64,000 bases of DNA. Origin: Chitinophaga polysaccharea. GTDB lineage: Bacteria > Bacteroidota > Bacteroidia > Chitinophagales > Chitinophagaceae. The notes below the pieces were generated by a model that worked only from the letters and a program-made list of their open reading frames with translations, was not told the DNA's origin and searched no databases. A program made the position numbers and the translations under genes. Shown one piece after another: positions 42,243 through 51,642 of this stretch. The stretch spans positions 62,001 through 126,000 of the forward strand of contig NZ_CABFVU010000004.1 in NCBI RefSeq assembly GCF_902150045.1, read 5' to 3'. Position 1 is the stretch's first letter. Every line of letters starts with the position of its first letter.

Positions 42243-45200
42243 TTGATCGATACTAAAGAAATACGGCTTTTTTTCCTGCGACACGGCTATCTCCTGATCA
42301 TTGCTGCCTGGTTGTTCACCTTCGCCTTCCTGTTCAGCAACTACTGGTCTTACTACTCCTCCCCGCAGGGCGTGAAACGCAGCATGGAAAAAAGTATCCA
42401 TCAGCGGGAAAGATCATTCGAAGAACTGGCAGAGGATACCGCTATCACCAGCTCCCTCTTCCAGCGCAGCTACGACCAGAAAACACTGGACAAACTCACA
42501 GGCATGGAGTACTACCTCTTTGCCTACGACTCCAATAGCACCGGCGCCTGGCTTACTTTCTGGAACACCAGCCAGGTGCAGCCGGAAGAACCTCAGGCCA
42601 CACTGGAAGAAGGCGACCGGTTCATGAAGCTGAAAAACGGCTACTATGAGGTCATTACCCGTAAGGTGAAATCAGGCCCCGGCCGTGCCCAATACCTGGT
42701 AGCAGCCATCCCCGTGCGGATGGAGTATGCCATTAAAAACAACTACCTTGTCAATCACTTCTACAATAAGGAAGAACTGGGGGAAGAGTACAGCATCCTC
42801 CGGGAACAACCACAGCTGCTGGTATCGGAACATATTACCCTCCCGGTGATTAACGGAAAGGGACAAACGTTGTTTTACCTGGACTATAACGCGGGTATGC
42901 ACGTGCATCCTTCCAATAACCTGAGCATATTGCTGAGGGTATTGGGCTGCATCTGCGTGCTCATATTCCTGAACCTTTTTGCCACCCTGCTGGCTAAAAC
43001 CACTAACCCGCTGTATGGCTTCCTGTTCCTGTTCCTTATCGTATTCGGTATGCGGGTGCTCAGCTACGTATACCCGTTCCCGTTTAACCTGAAAGAGCTC
43101 AATATCTTCGATCCCAGGATCTATGCAAAAGATGAGATCTTCTACTCGCTGGGCGATCTGCTCATCAACGTATTGCTTACCTTCTGGATGATCCTCTTCT
43201 TCCGGGAGCACGTAAAAACCATTAACCCCCCCGTACTGAAAAAGCGATGGGCGCAAAGCCTGGTGATCATCGTTGCCAGCCTCATACTCTATATCGTGGA
43301 ACAGTTCCTGGCAGATCTTATTCAAAGCCTTGTAATGGACTCCAAGATCTCTTTTGATGTAACCAATCCTTTCAGTCTTACGGAATACAGTATCATCTAC
43401 AGCATCATTGGCTTCATGGTACTGGGCTTTATCTCATTCAGCTTTTTATTCTTCTCACAGATCATCAACTACCTGCTGAATGAGCTTACCAATTTCCAGT
43501 ACCGCACCAAATATATCTGGCTGGCCGCTGTAGGCATTATCTGGCTGCTGTTCCGTATCCATAACCCGGAACTGCCCTTCTCCGTTACAATGGTGATATG
43601 GCTGCTGCTGTATATTGTGCTGCTCGATTTCCTGGCCGACCGTTTTGAAAGCAGCATGGCCACCGTACCTTTTTTATTCTGGCTTTTCCTGCTCACCATT
43701 ACCACCTCCGGGGCACTGGTGCATTATAATAATCATAAGGAGCTGTATGCGCGCCAAAAGCTGGCGGAAGACCTGTCCAAACAAAAGGACCCTTACCTGG
43801 AAATGTTGCTGAATGATATTGGTAAGAAGATAGAACATGATGAGGCTATCCAGTATTTTTTCCAGGACCACAGTAGCAGAAGCCACCGCAAATTGGCATT
43901 CGACAGTCTCCTGTTGAAGTATTTCCAGGGCTACCTGAGCCGGTTCCGCGTAAATATTTATGCTTACGATGAAAACGGCACCTCGTTGTTTTCTGCAGAT
44001 ACCGTTAGCCTGCTAACCTTTAACCGGCAGATATTTACCGAATCAGAAGCCTCTCCGGCACTGGTGCCTGGTAACGATCTTTACTATTATGAGCGCAGCT
44101 TCAACGATTACAGCTATATCGCCAAAAAAGAATTTCATAACGCCAACGGGGAAGTAACCGGCTGGCTGGTATACACGCTGGTGCCAAAGCCGGTAAGCAG
44201 TGAAAGACTATACCCCGAACTGCTGGTGGAAGGGGATATGGGCGATCCCGGCCGGGAATATGCAGGCACCTATTCATACGCTGTATATGATAAGGGTATC
44301 CTTGTAACAAACAACAACGATTTTCCTTTTCCTATCCGCTTATATGCACATGAGCTGCCTGCGGCAGATGCTAGCATAAAATCCATCAAAGGCTACTCGG
44401 AACTGATCTACAAGGCCACTCCTGAAAAAGTGGTAGTAGTGGTAAAGGAAAACAGGATGTTCGTGGAATTCATCACGCTGTTTGCCTACATGTTCTGCTT
44501 ATTCCTGCTCATCATTGCGGTATACAAGGCATTCGACCTGCTTATCAAAGCAAGGATGCGGCTCAGCAACCTTCGTGCGCTGATCGATATCAGTATCCGC
44601 AAAAAAGTACATGGCACTATCATTTTTGTTGTTATCTTCTCTTTCCTGATACTTGGTATTACCACCATCAAATTCTTTATCTACCGCTCTGAAATGCAGA
44701 ACCGCGAACGGCTCAGCAAAACAATGAGAGATGTAGCCAAAGATGTGGAGAAGGTATTCGAGAATCAACGCGACCTGGACCAGGTAGGGGACATGTATGA
44801 TTCGGAACTGGTGAAAAGGCTCACTTCTTCCCTGTCGGATATAGCCAATGAGAGAGCGCTGGATATCAACATCTACGACCGCGATGGTAACCTGCAGCTC
44901 ACCACTCAACCCATGATGACCGACAAAGGCCTGATCTCCGCCAAAATTGATCCGCAGGCGTTCTACAGCTTATACCGGATGGAGCAGATCCAGTTTATCC
45001 ATACGGAGTATATCGGGATAATGCCGTTCCTGTCGGGTTATATGCCTTTGCGCAATCATGATACGCATGAAGTGATCGCTTATCTCAACGTTCCTTATTT
45101 CGCAACACAAACAGAACTGAACCAGCAGATCTCCAACTTCCTGGTAGCCCTGATCAATTTCAATGCTTTCATTTTCCTCATTGCGGGAATGGTGGCGCTG

Positions 45201-46061
45201 CTGATCACGAACTCCATTACCCGTTCCTTCTCGCTGGTAACGGAGAAGCTCAGGCATGTGAACCTCGGCCAGCGTAATGATGAAATAGAATGGGATAAGG
45301 ATGATGAGATCGGTGCGCTGGTAAAAGAATATAATAAGATGGTACGCAAGCTGGAAGTGAGTGCCGTGCGACTGGCAAAAAGTGAAAGGGAAGGGGCCTG
45401 GCGTGAAATGGCGAGGCAGGTAGCCCATGAGATCAAGAACCCACTCACGCCTATGAAGCTGAGCATTCAATATCTCCAGCGCGCTATCGCCGGCGATTCG
45501 CCCAATGTGAAGGAACTGTCGCGCAAAGTGGCCGGTACGCTTGTAGAACAGATCGAGCACCTTTCAAATATTGCGTCTGATTTCTCGGCCTTTGCCCGGA
45601 TCGGTGAACCGAACAATGAAGAGTTCCTGCTCAATGAAGTATTGTATTCCCTTACCTCGTTGTACCAGGGACATGAAGACTGCGAGGTGACCTATGTGCA
45701 GCCTGCGCATGATTTTTATTTATACGCAGACAAAACACAGATGAACAGGTTGTTCACCAACCTGCTGCTGAATGCCATCCAGGCTATTCCTGAAGACCGC
45801 AAAGGGCAGATCGTGGTACGTATGCAGCTAACATCCGACAGCCACGTTATTGTGAGCGTATCTGATAATGGGGAAGGCATTTCCACAGAGGTGCAGTCCC
45901 GCATTTTTGTTCCTAACTTCACCACTAAATCATCCGGTACCGGCCTGGGCCTGGCTATGTGTAAAAATATCGCCGAACAGTCGAGAGGAGAGATCTGGTT
46001 TGAAACCAAGCTGAATGAAGGCACTACTTTTTATGTGAAGCTGCCGTTGCTGGGGCATTAA
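42243..46061 (+). CDS. Large membrane sensor histidine kinase (NtrY-like)
   Basis: 1272-residue inner-membrane kinase. A first membrane helix (about residues 15-33) and a periplasmic stretch are followed by a cluster of six to eight membrane helices (about 230-500), a second large periplasmic part, further helices near 750, 800 and 980, a HAMP-like linker and a cytoplasmic kinase core. The phospho-accepting His is residue 1062 in VAHEIKNPLTP, and the ATP site shows LLLNAIQAIPE, VSDNGEGIS and SSGTGLGLAMCKNIA. The core is closest to NtrY-type kinases. The start is a TTG, with no in-frame ATG at the right place. No response regulator is adjacent, so its partner and signal are unknown. Confidence 0.88.
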   Translation: MIDTKEIRLFFLRHGYLLIIAAWLFTFAFLFSNYWSYYSSPQGVKRSMEKSIHQRERSFEELAEDTAITSSLFQRSYDQKTLDKLTGMEYYLFAYDSNSTGAWLTFWNTSQVQPEEPQATLEEGDRFMKLKNGYYEVITRKVKSGPGRAQYLVAAIPVRMEYAIKNNYLVNHFYNKEELGEEYSILREQPQLLVSEHITLPVINGKGQTLFYLDYNAGMHVHPSNNLSILLRVLGCICVLIFLNLFATLLAKTTNPLYGFLFLFLIVFGMRVLSYVYPFPFNLKELNIFDPRIYAKDEIFYSLGDLLINVLLTFWMILFFREHVKTINPPVLKKRWAQSLVIIVASLILYIVEQFLADLIQSLVMDSKISFDVTNPFSLTEYSIIYSIIGFMVLGFISFSFLFFSQIINYLLNELTNFQYRTKYIWLAAVGIIWLLFRIHNPELPFSVTMVIWLLLYIVLLDFLADRFESSMATVPFLFWLFLLTITTSGALVHYNNHKELYARQKLAEDLSKQKDPYLEMLLNDIGKKIEHDEAIQYFFQDHSSRSHRKLAFDSLLLKYFQGYLSRFRVNIYAYDENGTSLFSADTVSLLTFNRQIFTESEASPALVPGNDLYYYERSFNDYSYIAKKEFHNANGEVTGWLVYTLVPKPVSSERLYPELLVEGDMGDPGREYAGTYSYAVYDKGILVTNNNDFPFPIRLYAHELPAADASIKSIKGYSELIYKATPEKVVVVVKENRMFVEFITLFAYMFCLFLLIIAVYKAFDLLIKARMRLSNLRALIDISIRKKVHGTIIFVVIFSFLILGITTIKFFIYRSEMQNRERLSKTMRDVAKDVEKVFENQRDLDQVGDMYDSELVKRLTSSLSDIANERALDINIYDRDGNLQLTTQPMMTDKGLISAKIDPQAFYSLYRMEQIQFIHTEYIGIMPFLSGYMPLRNHDTHEVIAYLNVPYFATQTELNQQISNFLVALINFNAFIFLIAGMVALLITNSITRSFSLVTEKLRHVNLGQRNDEIEWDKDDEIGALVKEYNKMVRKLEVSAVRLAKSEREGAWREMARQVAHEIKNPLTPMKLSIQYLQRAIAGDSPNVKELSRKVAGTLVEQIEHLSNIASDFSAFARIGEPNNEEFLLNEVLYSLTSLYQGHEDCEVTYVQPAHDFYLYADKTQMNRLFTNLLLNAIQAIPEDRKGQIVVRMQLTSDSHVIVSVSDNGEGISTEVQSRIFVPNFTTKSSGTGLGLAMCKNIAEQSRGEIWFETKLNEGTTFYVKLPLLGH

Positions 46062-46065
46062 TGCA

Positions 46066-46272
46066 GCGCGAAGTTTGTCTGATTCAGGATTAAACTGATT
46101 ACGCTGATTACGCTGATTTTATTTTTTGGATTTTATAGATGATTTTAAATGATTCGGGGAGAAATAAGCGAAAGTATCCGCTTAAATCTCCCCGAATCAT
46201 TTTAAATCCAAAGTAATCAAATCAGCGTAATCAGCGTAATCAGTTTAATCCTGAATCAGACAAACTTCGCGC
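46066..46272. repeat. Long palindromic intergenic repeat (54-bp perfect arms)
   Basis: Outer arms 46066-46119 and 46219-46272 are perfect inverted copies. Each contains TTTGTCTGATTCAGGATT and two CTGATTACG units. An inner hairpin is built on AATGATTCGGGGAGA and its complement, and a small AAGCG/CGCTT stem lies at the centre. It lies between convergent genes. Shorter relatives occur at 55064 and 57186. Confidence 0.92.
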
Positions 46273-46274
46273 AC

Positions 46275-46304
46275 AAAAAAAACGCCCCGGAATCCCGGAG
46301 CGTT
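46275..46304 (-). terminator. Rho-independent terminator of the plsX operon
   Basis: AACGCCCCGG AAT CCCGGAGCGTT hairpin (46281-46304, one mismatch) followed on the minus strand by eight T. It sits 22 bases after the plsX stop. Confidence 0.85.
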
Positions 46305-46326
46305 CGTTAATAATTTCCTGATGCTT

Positions 46327-47286
46327 TTATTGTGCGTCATCCTTCGACACTACAAAGCTTTCTTTAATTTTCTCCAGCAGTTTGCTTTCGATCATTTGCT
46401 GCGACAGCTGTATCATGTTTTTGAAGGCAGTTTCCTGGGAAATACCATGACCAATAATTACTGGTTTGGAAACGCCCAGAACAGGAGTGCCGCCATATGA
46501 TTCAGAATCAAATTTCTTCATGTAATCATCCTGGATATTGCGTCTTAAAGCAATATCGTGGAATGATTCGGCCATTTTAAGGACAATGTTCCCGGTAAAG
46601 CCTTCACATACAATAACATCCGCTTTTTCGGAGAAAATGTCTCTTCCTTCGATGTTGCCGATGAAATTAATTTGTTTGCTTTCTTTTAATAGCGGGTAAG
46701 TTGCCTGCGCGAGCAGGTTGCCTTTGCCTTCTTCTTCGCCGATATTCAGTAAACCAACTTTAGGATTTGGTACCTGAAGAATATGTTTGGAATATAGGGA
46801 TCCAAGAAGGGCAAATTGGGCCAGGTTTTCAGGTTTGCAGTCGGCGTTGATACCTACATCAAGCAAAAGGCCGTACGTACCGTTTTCACGGGGTACCAGA
46901 GTAGATATAGTAGGACGTTGCACTCCTTCTATGGCTTTAATGGAATAATAGGTGCCCACCATCATGGCGCCGGTATTACCTGCGCTGATGAAAGCATCTA
47001 TTTTTTCATTTTTCAGTAAATGAAAACCGATAGAGATGGAGGATTGTGGCTTCTCTTTCAGCGCCTTGGTAGGGTGTTCATCCATCCCGATTACCTGGGA
47101 TGAATGAACAACTGAATATTTTGATTGGTCCAGCTGTGCCGCTGCTAATAACGGAGTTAACTGTTGCTCATCTCCAATTAGAACCAGGTGCACTTCAGAT
47201 GCAACAGTGTCTAAATATAATTTTACTCCTTTTACTGCTTCTGTGGGCGCGAAATCGCCACCCATCATATCAAGCCCGATTCTCAT
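46327..47286 (-). CDS. plsX: Phosphate acyltransferase PlsX
   Basis: Makes acyl-phosphate from acyl-ACP, the first step of the PlsX/PlsY route to membrane phospholipids. Peripheral membrane protein of about 319 residues. The N-terminus MRIGLDMMGGDFAP is the family signature, and FISAGNTGAMM and CEGFTGNIVLKMAE are characteristic. I start at ATG 47286. A second ATG three codons upstream (47295) is possible. It is the last gene of the DUF177-rpmF-plsX operon, a common arrangement in bacteria. Confidence 0.96.
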   Translation of the reverse strand: MRIGLDMMGGDFAPTEAVKGVKLYLDTVASEVHLVLIGDEQQLTPLLAAAQLDQSKYSVVHSSQVIGMDEHPTKALKEKPQSSISIGFHLLKNEKIDAFISAGNTGAMMVGTYYSIKAIEGVQRPTISTLVPRENGTYGLLLDVGINADCKPENLAQFALLGSLYSKHILQVPNPKVGLLNIGEEEGKGNLLAQATYPLLKESKQINFIGNIEGRDIFSEKADVIVCEGFTGNIVLKMAESFHDIALRRNIQDDYMKKFDSESYGGTPVLGVSKPVIIGHGISQETAFKNMIQLSQQMIESKLLEKIKESFVVSKDDAQ

Positions 47287-47333
47287 GTAACTCAAGGTTT
47301 GTCTTGTTAGCTCGGGTAAAAATAGTAAAATAA

Positions 47334-47528
47334 TTATTTAGCTGCGCTCTGTTTTTCCAACACTACTTTTCCTCTGTAGTACAGTTTGTTTTCCACCCAA
47401 TGAGCACGGTGTCTCAGGTGCACTTCACCGGTTGCGCTATCTGTGCTTAATGTATCCGCTACCGCCTTATAATGCGTTCTTCTCTTTGCTGATCTTTGCT
47501 GAGAATGTCTGCGTTTAGGATTTGGCAT
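47334..47528 (-). CDS. rpmF: 50S ribosomal protein L32
   Basis: 64 residues. The canonical MPNPKRRHSQQRSAKRR N-terminus fits L32, which binds the large ribosomal subunit. The zinc-binding Cys residues seen in some L32 proteins are absent, which is normal in this phylum. It is placed between the DUF177 protein and PlsX on one transcript. Confidence 0.97.
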   Translation of the reverse strand: MPNPKRRHSQQRSAKRRTHYKAVADTLSTDSATGEVHLRHRAHWVENKLYYRGKVVLEKQSAAK

Positions 47529-47540
47529 TTTATTTAATTT

Positions 47541-48083
47541 TTAATTGTCCTTAAATTTATCCAATCCTTTCCAGATTGGGTTATCGTTTTCTTTTGCCTG
47601 CTGGTTCATTTGCTCCAGCATTTCAATCACTTTCGGATTACAACCGCTTTTGCCATTGGCATCGTCGGGATGTATCCTTTGCATTGGAATGCTCAGGTGA
47701 ATGAATTCGTATATATACGCTGCCACATTCAAATGGCTTTCTGTTTTCTGTATATACGATACATCCGGATCTTCTTCTTCACTTGCCAGCTCTTCAGGGT
47801 TCTCCACCAGTTTTACAATCTGGTTAAAGTCATCCCACAGCTGCATCTCAAAGGGCTCTCCGCACCGGTCGCAGGTAACAGTTACCTTGCCGCCTATCGC
47901 AAATTTCAGTAAGAAAAAGTTACTCTTCTTGTCTAAAGTGAGATTTACGCTCACTTCACAGTTACTGAAATCCCTCGGCTCCTCGAAATTATCAAAGAAA
48001 CGCTCTCCGATTGCATACTGAAATGAATGTTCCCCTGGGTGTAATCCTACAAAGGCTATATCAAATTCGCGGAGTGGTTTCAT
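47541..48083 (-). CDS. DUF177 (YceD-type) protein
   Basis: About 180 residues. The family is implicated in large-subunit rRNA/ribosome assembly and is usually encoded upstream of rpmF, as here (12-base gap). The zinc-ribbon-like VTCDRCGEPFEMQLWD is at about residues 76-91, and a typical acidic stretch with SEEEDPDVSYI follows. The ATG at 48113 lies upstream of the expected transcription start (-7 element at 48111-48118), so ATG 48083 (MKPLREFDIAF) is the supported start. Confidence 0.93.
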   Translation of the reverse strand: MKPLREFDIAFVGLHPGEHSFQYAIGERFFDNFEEPRDFSNCEVSVNLTLDKKSNFFLLKFAIGGKVTVTCDRCGEPFEMQLWDDFNQIVKLVENPEELASEEEDPDVSYIQKTESHLNVAAYIYEFIHLSIPMQRIHPDDANGKSGCNPKVIEMLEQMNQQAKENDNPIWKGLDKFKDN

Positions 48084-48110
48084 ATCAATATCCTCACTTT
48101 TAGAGGGATG

Positions 48111-48140
48111 CAAAGGTAATTAAATATTTGCAATTGCAAA
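48111..48140 (-). promoter_or_regulatory. Promoter of DUF177-rpmF-plsX operon
   Basis: Minus-strand TACCTTTG (48111-48118, exact TAnnTTTG) with TTTG 18 bases upstream (48137-48140). It decides the DUF177 start at 48083. Confidence 0.7.
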
Positions 48141-48155
48141 AATTTCATAAATTTG
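48127..48155 (+). promoter_or_regulatory. Promoter of hybrid kinase gene
   Basis: TTTG (48127-48130), 17-base spacer, TAAATTTG (48148-48155, exact TAnnTTTG). It would give a leader of about 165 bases. It overlaps the divergent promoter of the DUF177 operon, so the two may compete. Confidence 0.55.
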
Positions 48156-48327
48156 TTCACTAACGATATCTTATTTATATATATATTTATATCATAAAAT
48201 ATCAGCCATATTGATGTGGTGAACATCCAGGCGTGAGGCGCAAAGGTACGTAATTAGCTTTTATCTTATACCGGATTTTCACAATTAATGATTTATTGAA
48301 AACCCGTATCCCCATTCCATCAGCAAA

Positions 48328-50748
48328 ATGAAGGCCACAGGAAGATACAGTAAGAAAATAACTGCTACTGATAGTACCGGCCTGCCGCTAAACGGGGCCC
48401 CGGATATCTTTTCCCTGCCCATAACGGCCTGGCTCAACAGCAATAGCGCCGGGTTATTGGTAACCAATGAAAAACACCGCTGTATATGGGTAAATGAAGC
48501 CTTCAGCCGTTATATGGAAGGGAATACCCCTCTCAACTGCACTTTCCCTGAACTGATCCGCTATTTTAAGCCCATGGTGGCCGAGCACCTGCCCCTGGAA
48601 TCAAAAATGAAGTCCCTCCGCCGGGAAAAAAAGCCCTGGTTCGGATGGGAAGTGCCTTTCCGCAACGGGCAAACCTGGGAAGTCAATTATCTCCCCGTTT
48701 TCAACGGCAAAACTTTCAGCGGCAGTATCTGGCAGGCGGTAAATATCACCCGCCGGCATAATGTTCAGGAGGAAATAAAACGCAACGAAGAAAAGTTCAG
48801 GGTGATCCTCAATAACCTCAACGCGGCCATGTGCGAAACAGATGTACAGGGAAATATCACCCGTGTATACGAAAGCTTCTGCCGCCTCTCAGGGTATAAA
48901 GAGGAAGAGCTTATCGGTAAAGATATCACCGACGTATTTGTGCCGGAAAATAACCGGGCCTATGCCCGCGCCCTCCGCAAAAAGCGTCTCGAAGAGAACA
49001 TGCCCCTTGTGTACGACATGGAAATAAAGCTGAAAGACGGCTCCAACCGCTGGATCCTCGCCAGCTCCGCTAATATATACGACCGTCATGGCAATATCAC
49101 TGGCGGGGCAGGTATCCATATGGATATTACGGACCAGAAAAAACTGCAGCAGGAACTGGAAACAGCGCGCCGCCAGGCGGAAGATGCACAGCGCGCCCAG
49201 AAAGATTTCCTGGCCAGTATGAGCCACGAGATCCGGACCCCTCTCAATGCCATCATCGGCATGGCACACCTGCTGGAGGAAACACAGCTGGACCCGCAGC
49301 AGCAGGAATATGTGAATATCCTCAAAAATTCCTCGGGCATACTGCTGGGCATAGTCAGTGATATTCTCGATATTTCCCGCATAGAAGCCAGGGAAATACA
49401 GGTTAACCAACGCGAATTCAACCTTCGTGAACTGATCCAGTCTTTACGCAATACCTTTGAGCTCAAACTGGGCCGCCGCCCGGTGAAAATAACCGCTGAA
49501 CTGGATGCCGCCCTCAATACCTGGCTTATTGGCGACGACGTGCTACTGAACCAAATACTAATCAATTTGTTAGGTAATGCAGAGAAGTTCACTAATGAAG
49601 GTGAGATCGCTGTCACTGCCATCCAGGAAAGCTGGCAGGATAACAAGCTCTGGATACGCTTCCGGGTAAGTGATACAGGCATCGGTATTAAAAAGGATAA
49701 ACTGGAACTCATCTTCAGGAACTATAAACAGGCGGAAGGCGATATCCGTGAAAAATATGGCGGCACAGGTCTGGGGCTCGCCATCGTAAAACAACTCGTG
49801 GAGATCCAGGGTGGCACTATCACTGTGGAAGAGCTCCCCGGGTTTAATACCTGCTTCAGTTTTAATATCCCGTTCCTGGATAGCCGCCGGCCGCTTACCG
49901 TAAATACCGGTAAACTGAGCAGGAAACTCCTGCAAAGGTCATTCGAAAACGCCAGGGTACTGGTGGTGGAAGATAACCAGATGAACCTGCGCTATATTAT
50001 GAGCCTGCTGGAAAAATACAGGATCAATTACCAGCTCGCTACCAATGGCCCGGACGCTACCTGGTTCCTGGAATCACGGCAATACGACCTTATCCTGATG
50101 GATATCCGTATTCCCGGCATGAATGGCATGGAACTGGCACAAAAGATCAGGGCAGATGAAGCACAGCCCAATGTAGCCACACCGGTGATCGCTACCACTG
50201 CGGTAGCGATGGAAAGTACGGCCACTATGGCAAGGGCTGCCGGCATAACAGACATACTTACTAAACCTTATACACCGGATCAGTTACTACAGATTTTTAA
50301 TAAATATCTCAACGAAGAAGAAACAGAACTAATAATGGAAGAAGTGCAGAATTTAAGCGGATTTGAGTTTAATAATGATTTGGACGTCAAGTATCTCACA
50401 GATCTATATGAGAGCAATATTTCCTATGCCGCTGACCTGTTTGAAATTTTTATCAGAACTATCCGTGATGAAATCGCCAAACTGCAATCAATGGTGGATA
50501 ACCATGAATGGGAAGCCATGAAATTCCAGGTGCATAAGCTAAAACCGAATTTCGCGATGGTAGGCCTCACCTGGATCAGCGCCAAAATGCAGGAGCTGGA
50601 AAATTATCTCCGTATCAACCAGGACCTGCATAGCACCGAGATCTGCCGGCTTTTTGATGAAATCACTGCAGATGTAAACCGCTACTATCCTGTAGTGGAA
50701 GAAGAATATGGTAAGATGCGCGATTTTATTGATACGCACGGGGAATGA
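48328..50748 (+). CDS. Hybrid sensor histidine kinase (PAS-PAS-HK-REC-Hpt)
   Basis: 806-residue cytoplasmic signalling protein without membrane segments. Two PAS domains (about residues 35-145 and 155-275, the second with FCRLSGYKEEELIGKDI) precede the dimerization helix with His300 in SHEIRTPLNAIIG, the ATPase domain (LINLLGNAEKFT, GTGLGLAIVKQL), a receiver domain with phospho-acceptor Asp592 in LILMDIRIPGMNG, and a C-terminal Hpt domain with His736 in VHKLKPNF. It is a complete internal phosphorelay. No adjacent regulator gene. Its stop abuts the convergent kinase-like gene by one base. Confidence 0.95.
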   Translation: MKATGRYSKKITATDSTGLPLNGAPDIFSLPITAWLNSNSAGLLVTNEKHRCIWVNEAFSRYMEGNTPLNCTFPELIRYFKPMVAEHLPLESKMKSLRREKKPWFGWEVPFRNGQTWEVNYLPVFNGKTFSGSIWQAVNITRRHNVQEEIKRNEEKFRVILNNLNAAMCETDVQGNITRVYESFCRLSGYKEEELIGKDITDVFVPENNRAYARALRKKRLEENMPLVYDMEIKLKDGSNRWILASSANIYDRHGNITGGAGIHMDITDQKKLQQELETARRQAEDAQRAQKDFLASMSHEIRTPLNAIIGMAHLLEETQLDPQQQEYVNILKNSSGILLGIVSDILDISRIEAREIQVNQREFNLRELIQSLRNTFELKLGRRPVKITAELDAALNTWLIGDDVLLNQILINLLGNAEKFTNEGEIAVTAIQESWQDNKLWIRFRVSDTGIGIKKDKLELIFRNYKQAEGDIREKYGGTGLGLAIVKQLVEIQGGTITVEELPGFNTCFSFNIPFLDSRRPLTVNTGKLSRKLLQRSFENARVLVVEDNQMNLRYIMSLLEKYRINYQLATNGPDATWFLESRQYDLILMDIRIPGMNGMELAQKIRADEAQPNVATPVIATTAVAMESTATMARAAGITDILTKPYTPDQLLQIFNKYLNEEETELIMEEVQNLSGFEFNNDLDVKYLTDLYESNISYAADLFEIFIRTIRDEIAKLQSMVDNHEWEAMKFQVHKLKPNFAMVGLTWISAKMQELENYLRINQDLHSTEICRLFDEITADVNRYYPVVEEEYGKMRDFIDTHGE

Positions 50749-51627
50749 TCAGTACGATTGCAGCACCTCTCTGATACTGTTGTAATAATTACCGCCAAAT
50801 AAAATGAAATGTACCATCAACGGGTATAACTGGCAAACGCCAATCCGTTGCTGCCATCCCGGCTGTAAAGGATAAGCGGCCTGGTAGGCATAATAGAACC
50901 TGGTGTCAAAACCCCCGAAAAGGCGGGTCATGGCCAGGTCCATTTCCCGGTGCCCGTAATACACCGCCGGGTCAAAAATACAGGCCCGCCCGTTACTTCC
51001 CACCATAAAATTGCCCGACCACAGATCGCCATGCAGTAACGCAGGCGCCTCTGCCGGGAACAGCTGTGGTAGCTGCCGGCATAACCGCTCTACCTGCTGT
51101 ACCAGCTGCCTGTCAACCAGCTGCTGATCGTACGCCATCCGTATCAGCGGCAACAAACGGTTAAACGCATAAAATACAGGCCAGCTGCTGTAAGGCGTAT
51201 TATACTGCTTCAGGCTCCCCACATAATTTGTTCCGGCATACCCATAGTGGGGCTGTGTTACACGATGCTGCTTCGCCAGGGATACGGCAAAATCGTCCCA
51301 GAAATCAGCCACAGCCTGCCCCTTGGTCAGGAACTCCTGCAACAGGTAAGCCCGTCCGCCTACACTGCCATATGCCAGCGGCTTTGGTGTATGCAGCGCT
51401 TTGGCGCCCTGCAGCTCCAGCAGGCCCGCATGCTCCTGCCTGAACATATCCGGGTATTTCACCGCATCGTTCATCTTAATAAAAAAATAACCCTCGTTGG
51501 TGGCTATACGAAAAGATTCGTTAATATCGCCACCATGCACGGTTTTTGCTTCATTAATATGTATTTTTACTTTCAATTGTTCGGAAAGTGCCGCGCTTAA
51601 CTGTTTTTGTAGAATTTCATCTATCAT
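50749..51627 (-). CDS. Fructosamine kinase family protein
   Basis: About 292 residues, phosphorylates protein-bound or free ketosamines in deglycation. The fold belongs to the aminoglycoside-phosphotransferase-like kinases: the N-terminal lobe has GGDINESFRI, and the catalytic loop ALLHGDLWSGNFMVG is followed by FDPAVYYGHREMDLAM. I start at ATG 51627 (MIDEILQ). An alternative ATG at 51639 is only four bases from the divergent DUF3810 start. The stop meets the hybrid kinase stop tail to tail. Confidence 0.93.
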   Translation of the reverse strand: MIDEILQKQLSAALSEQLKVKIHINEAKTVHGGDINESFRIATNEGYFFIKMNDAVKYPDMFRQEHAGLLELQGAKALHTPKPLAYGSVGGRAYLLQEFLTKGQAVADFWDDFAVSLAKQHRVTQPHYGYAGTNYVGSLKQYNTPYSSWPVFYAFNRLLPLIRMAYDQQLVDRQLVQQVERLCRQLPQLFPAEAPALLHGDLWSGNFMVGSNGRACIFDPAVYYGHREMDLAMTRLFGGFDTRFYYAYQAAYPLQPGWQQRIGVCQLYPLMVHFILFGGNYYNSIREVLQSY

Positions 51628-51642
51628 GATCCGCCACATTAT

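Noticed and set aside
46066..46272. Inverted repeat as an insertion sequence or CRISPR unit
   Set aside because: No transposase frame inside 207 bases, no target-site duplication seen, and no regular spacer pattern. It is treated as a palindromic repeat family.
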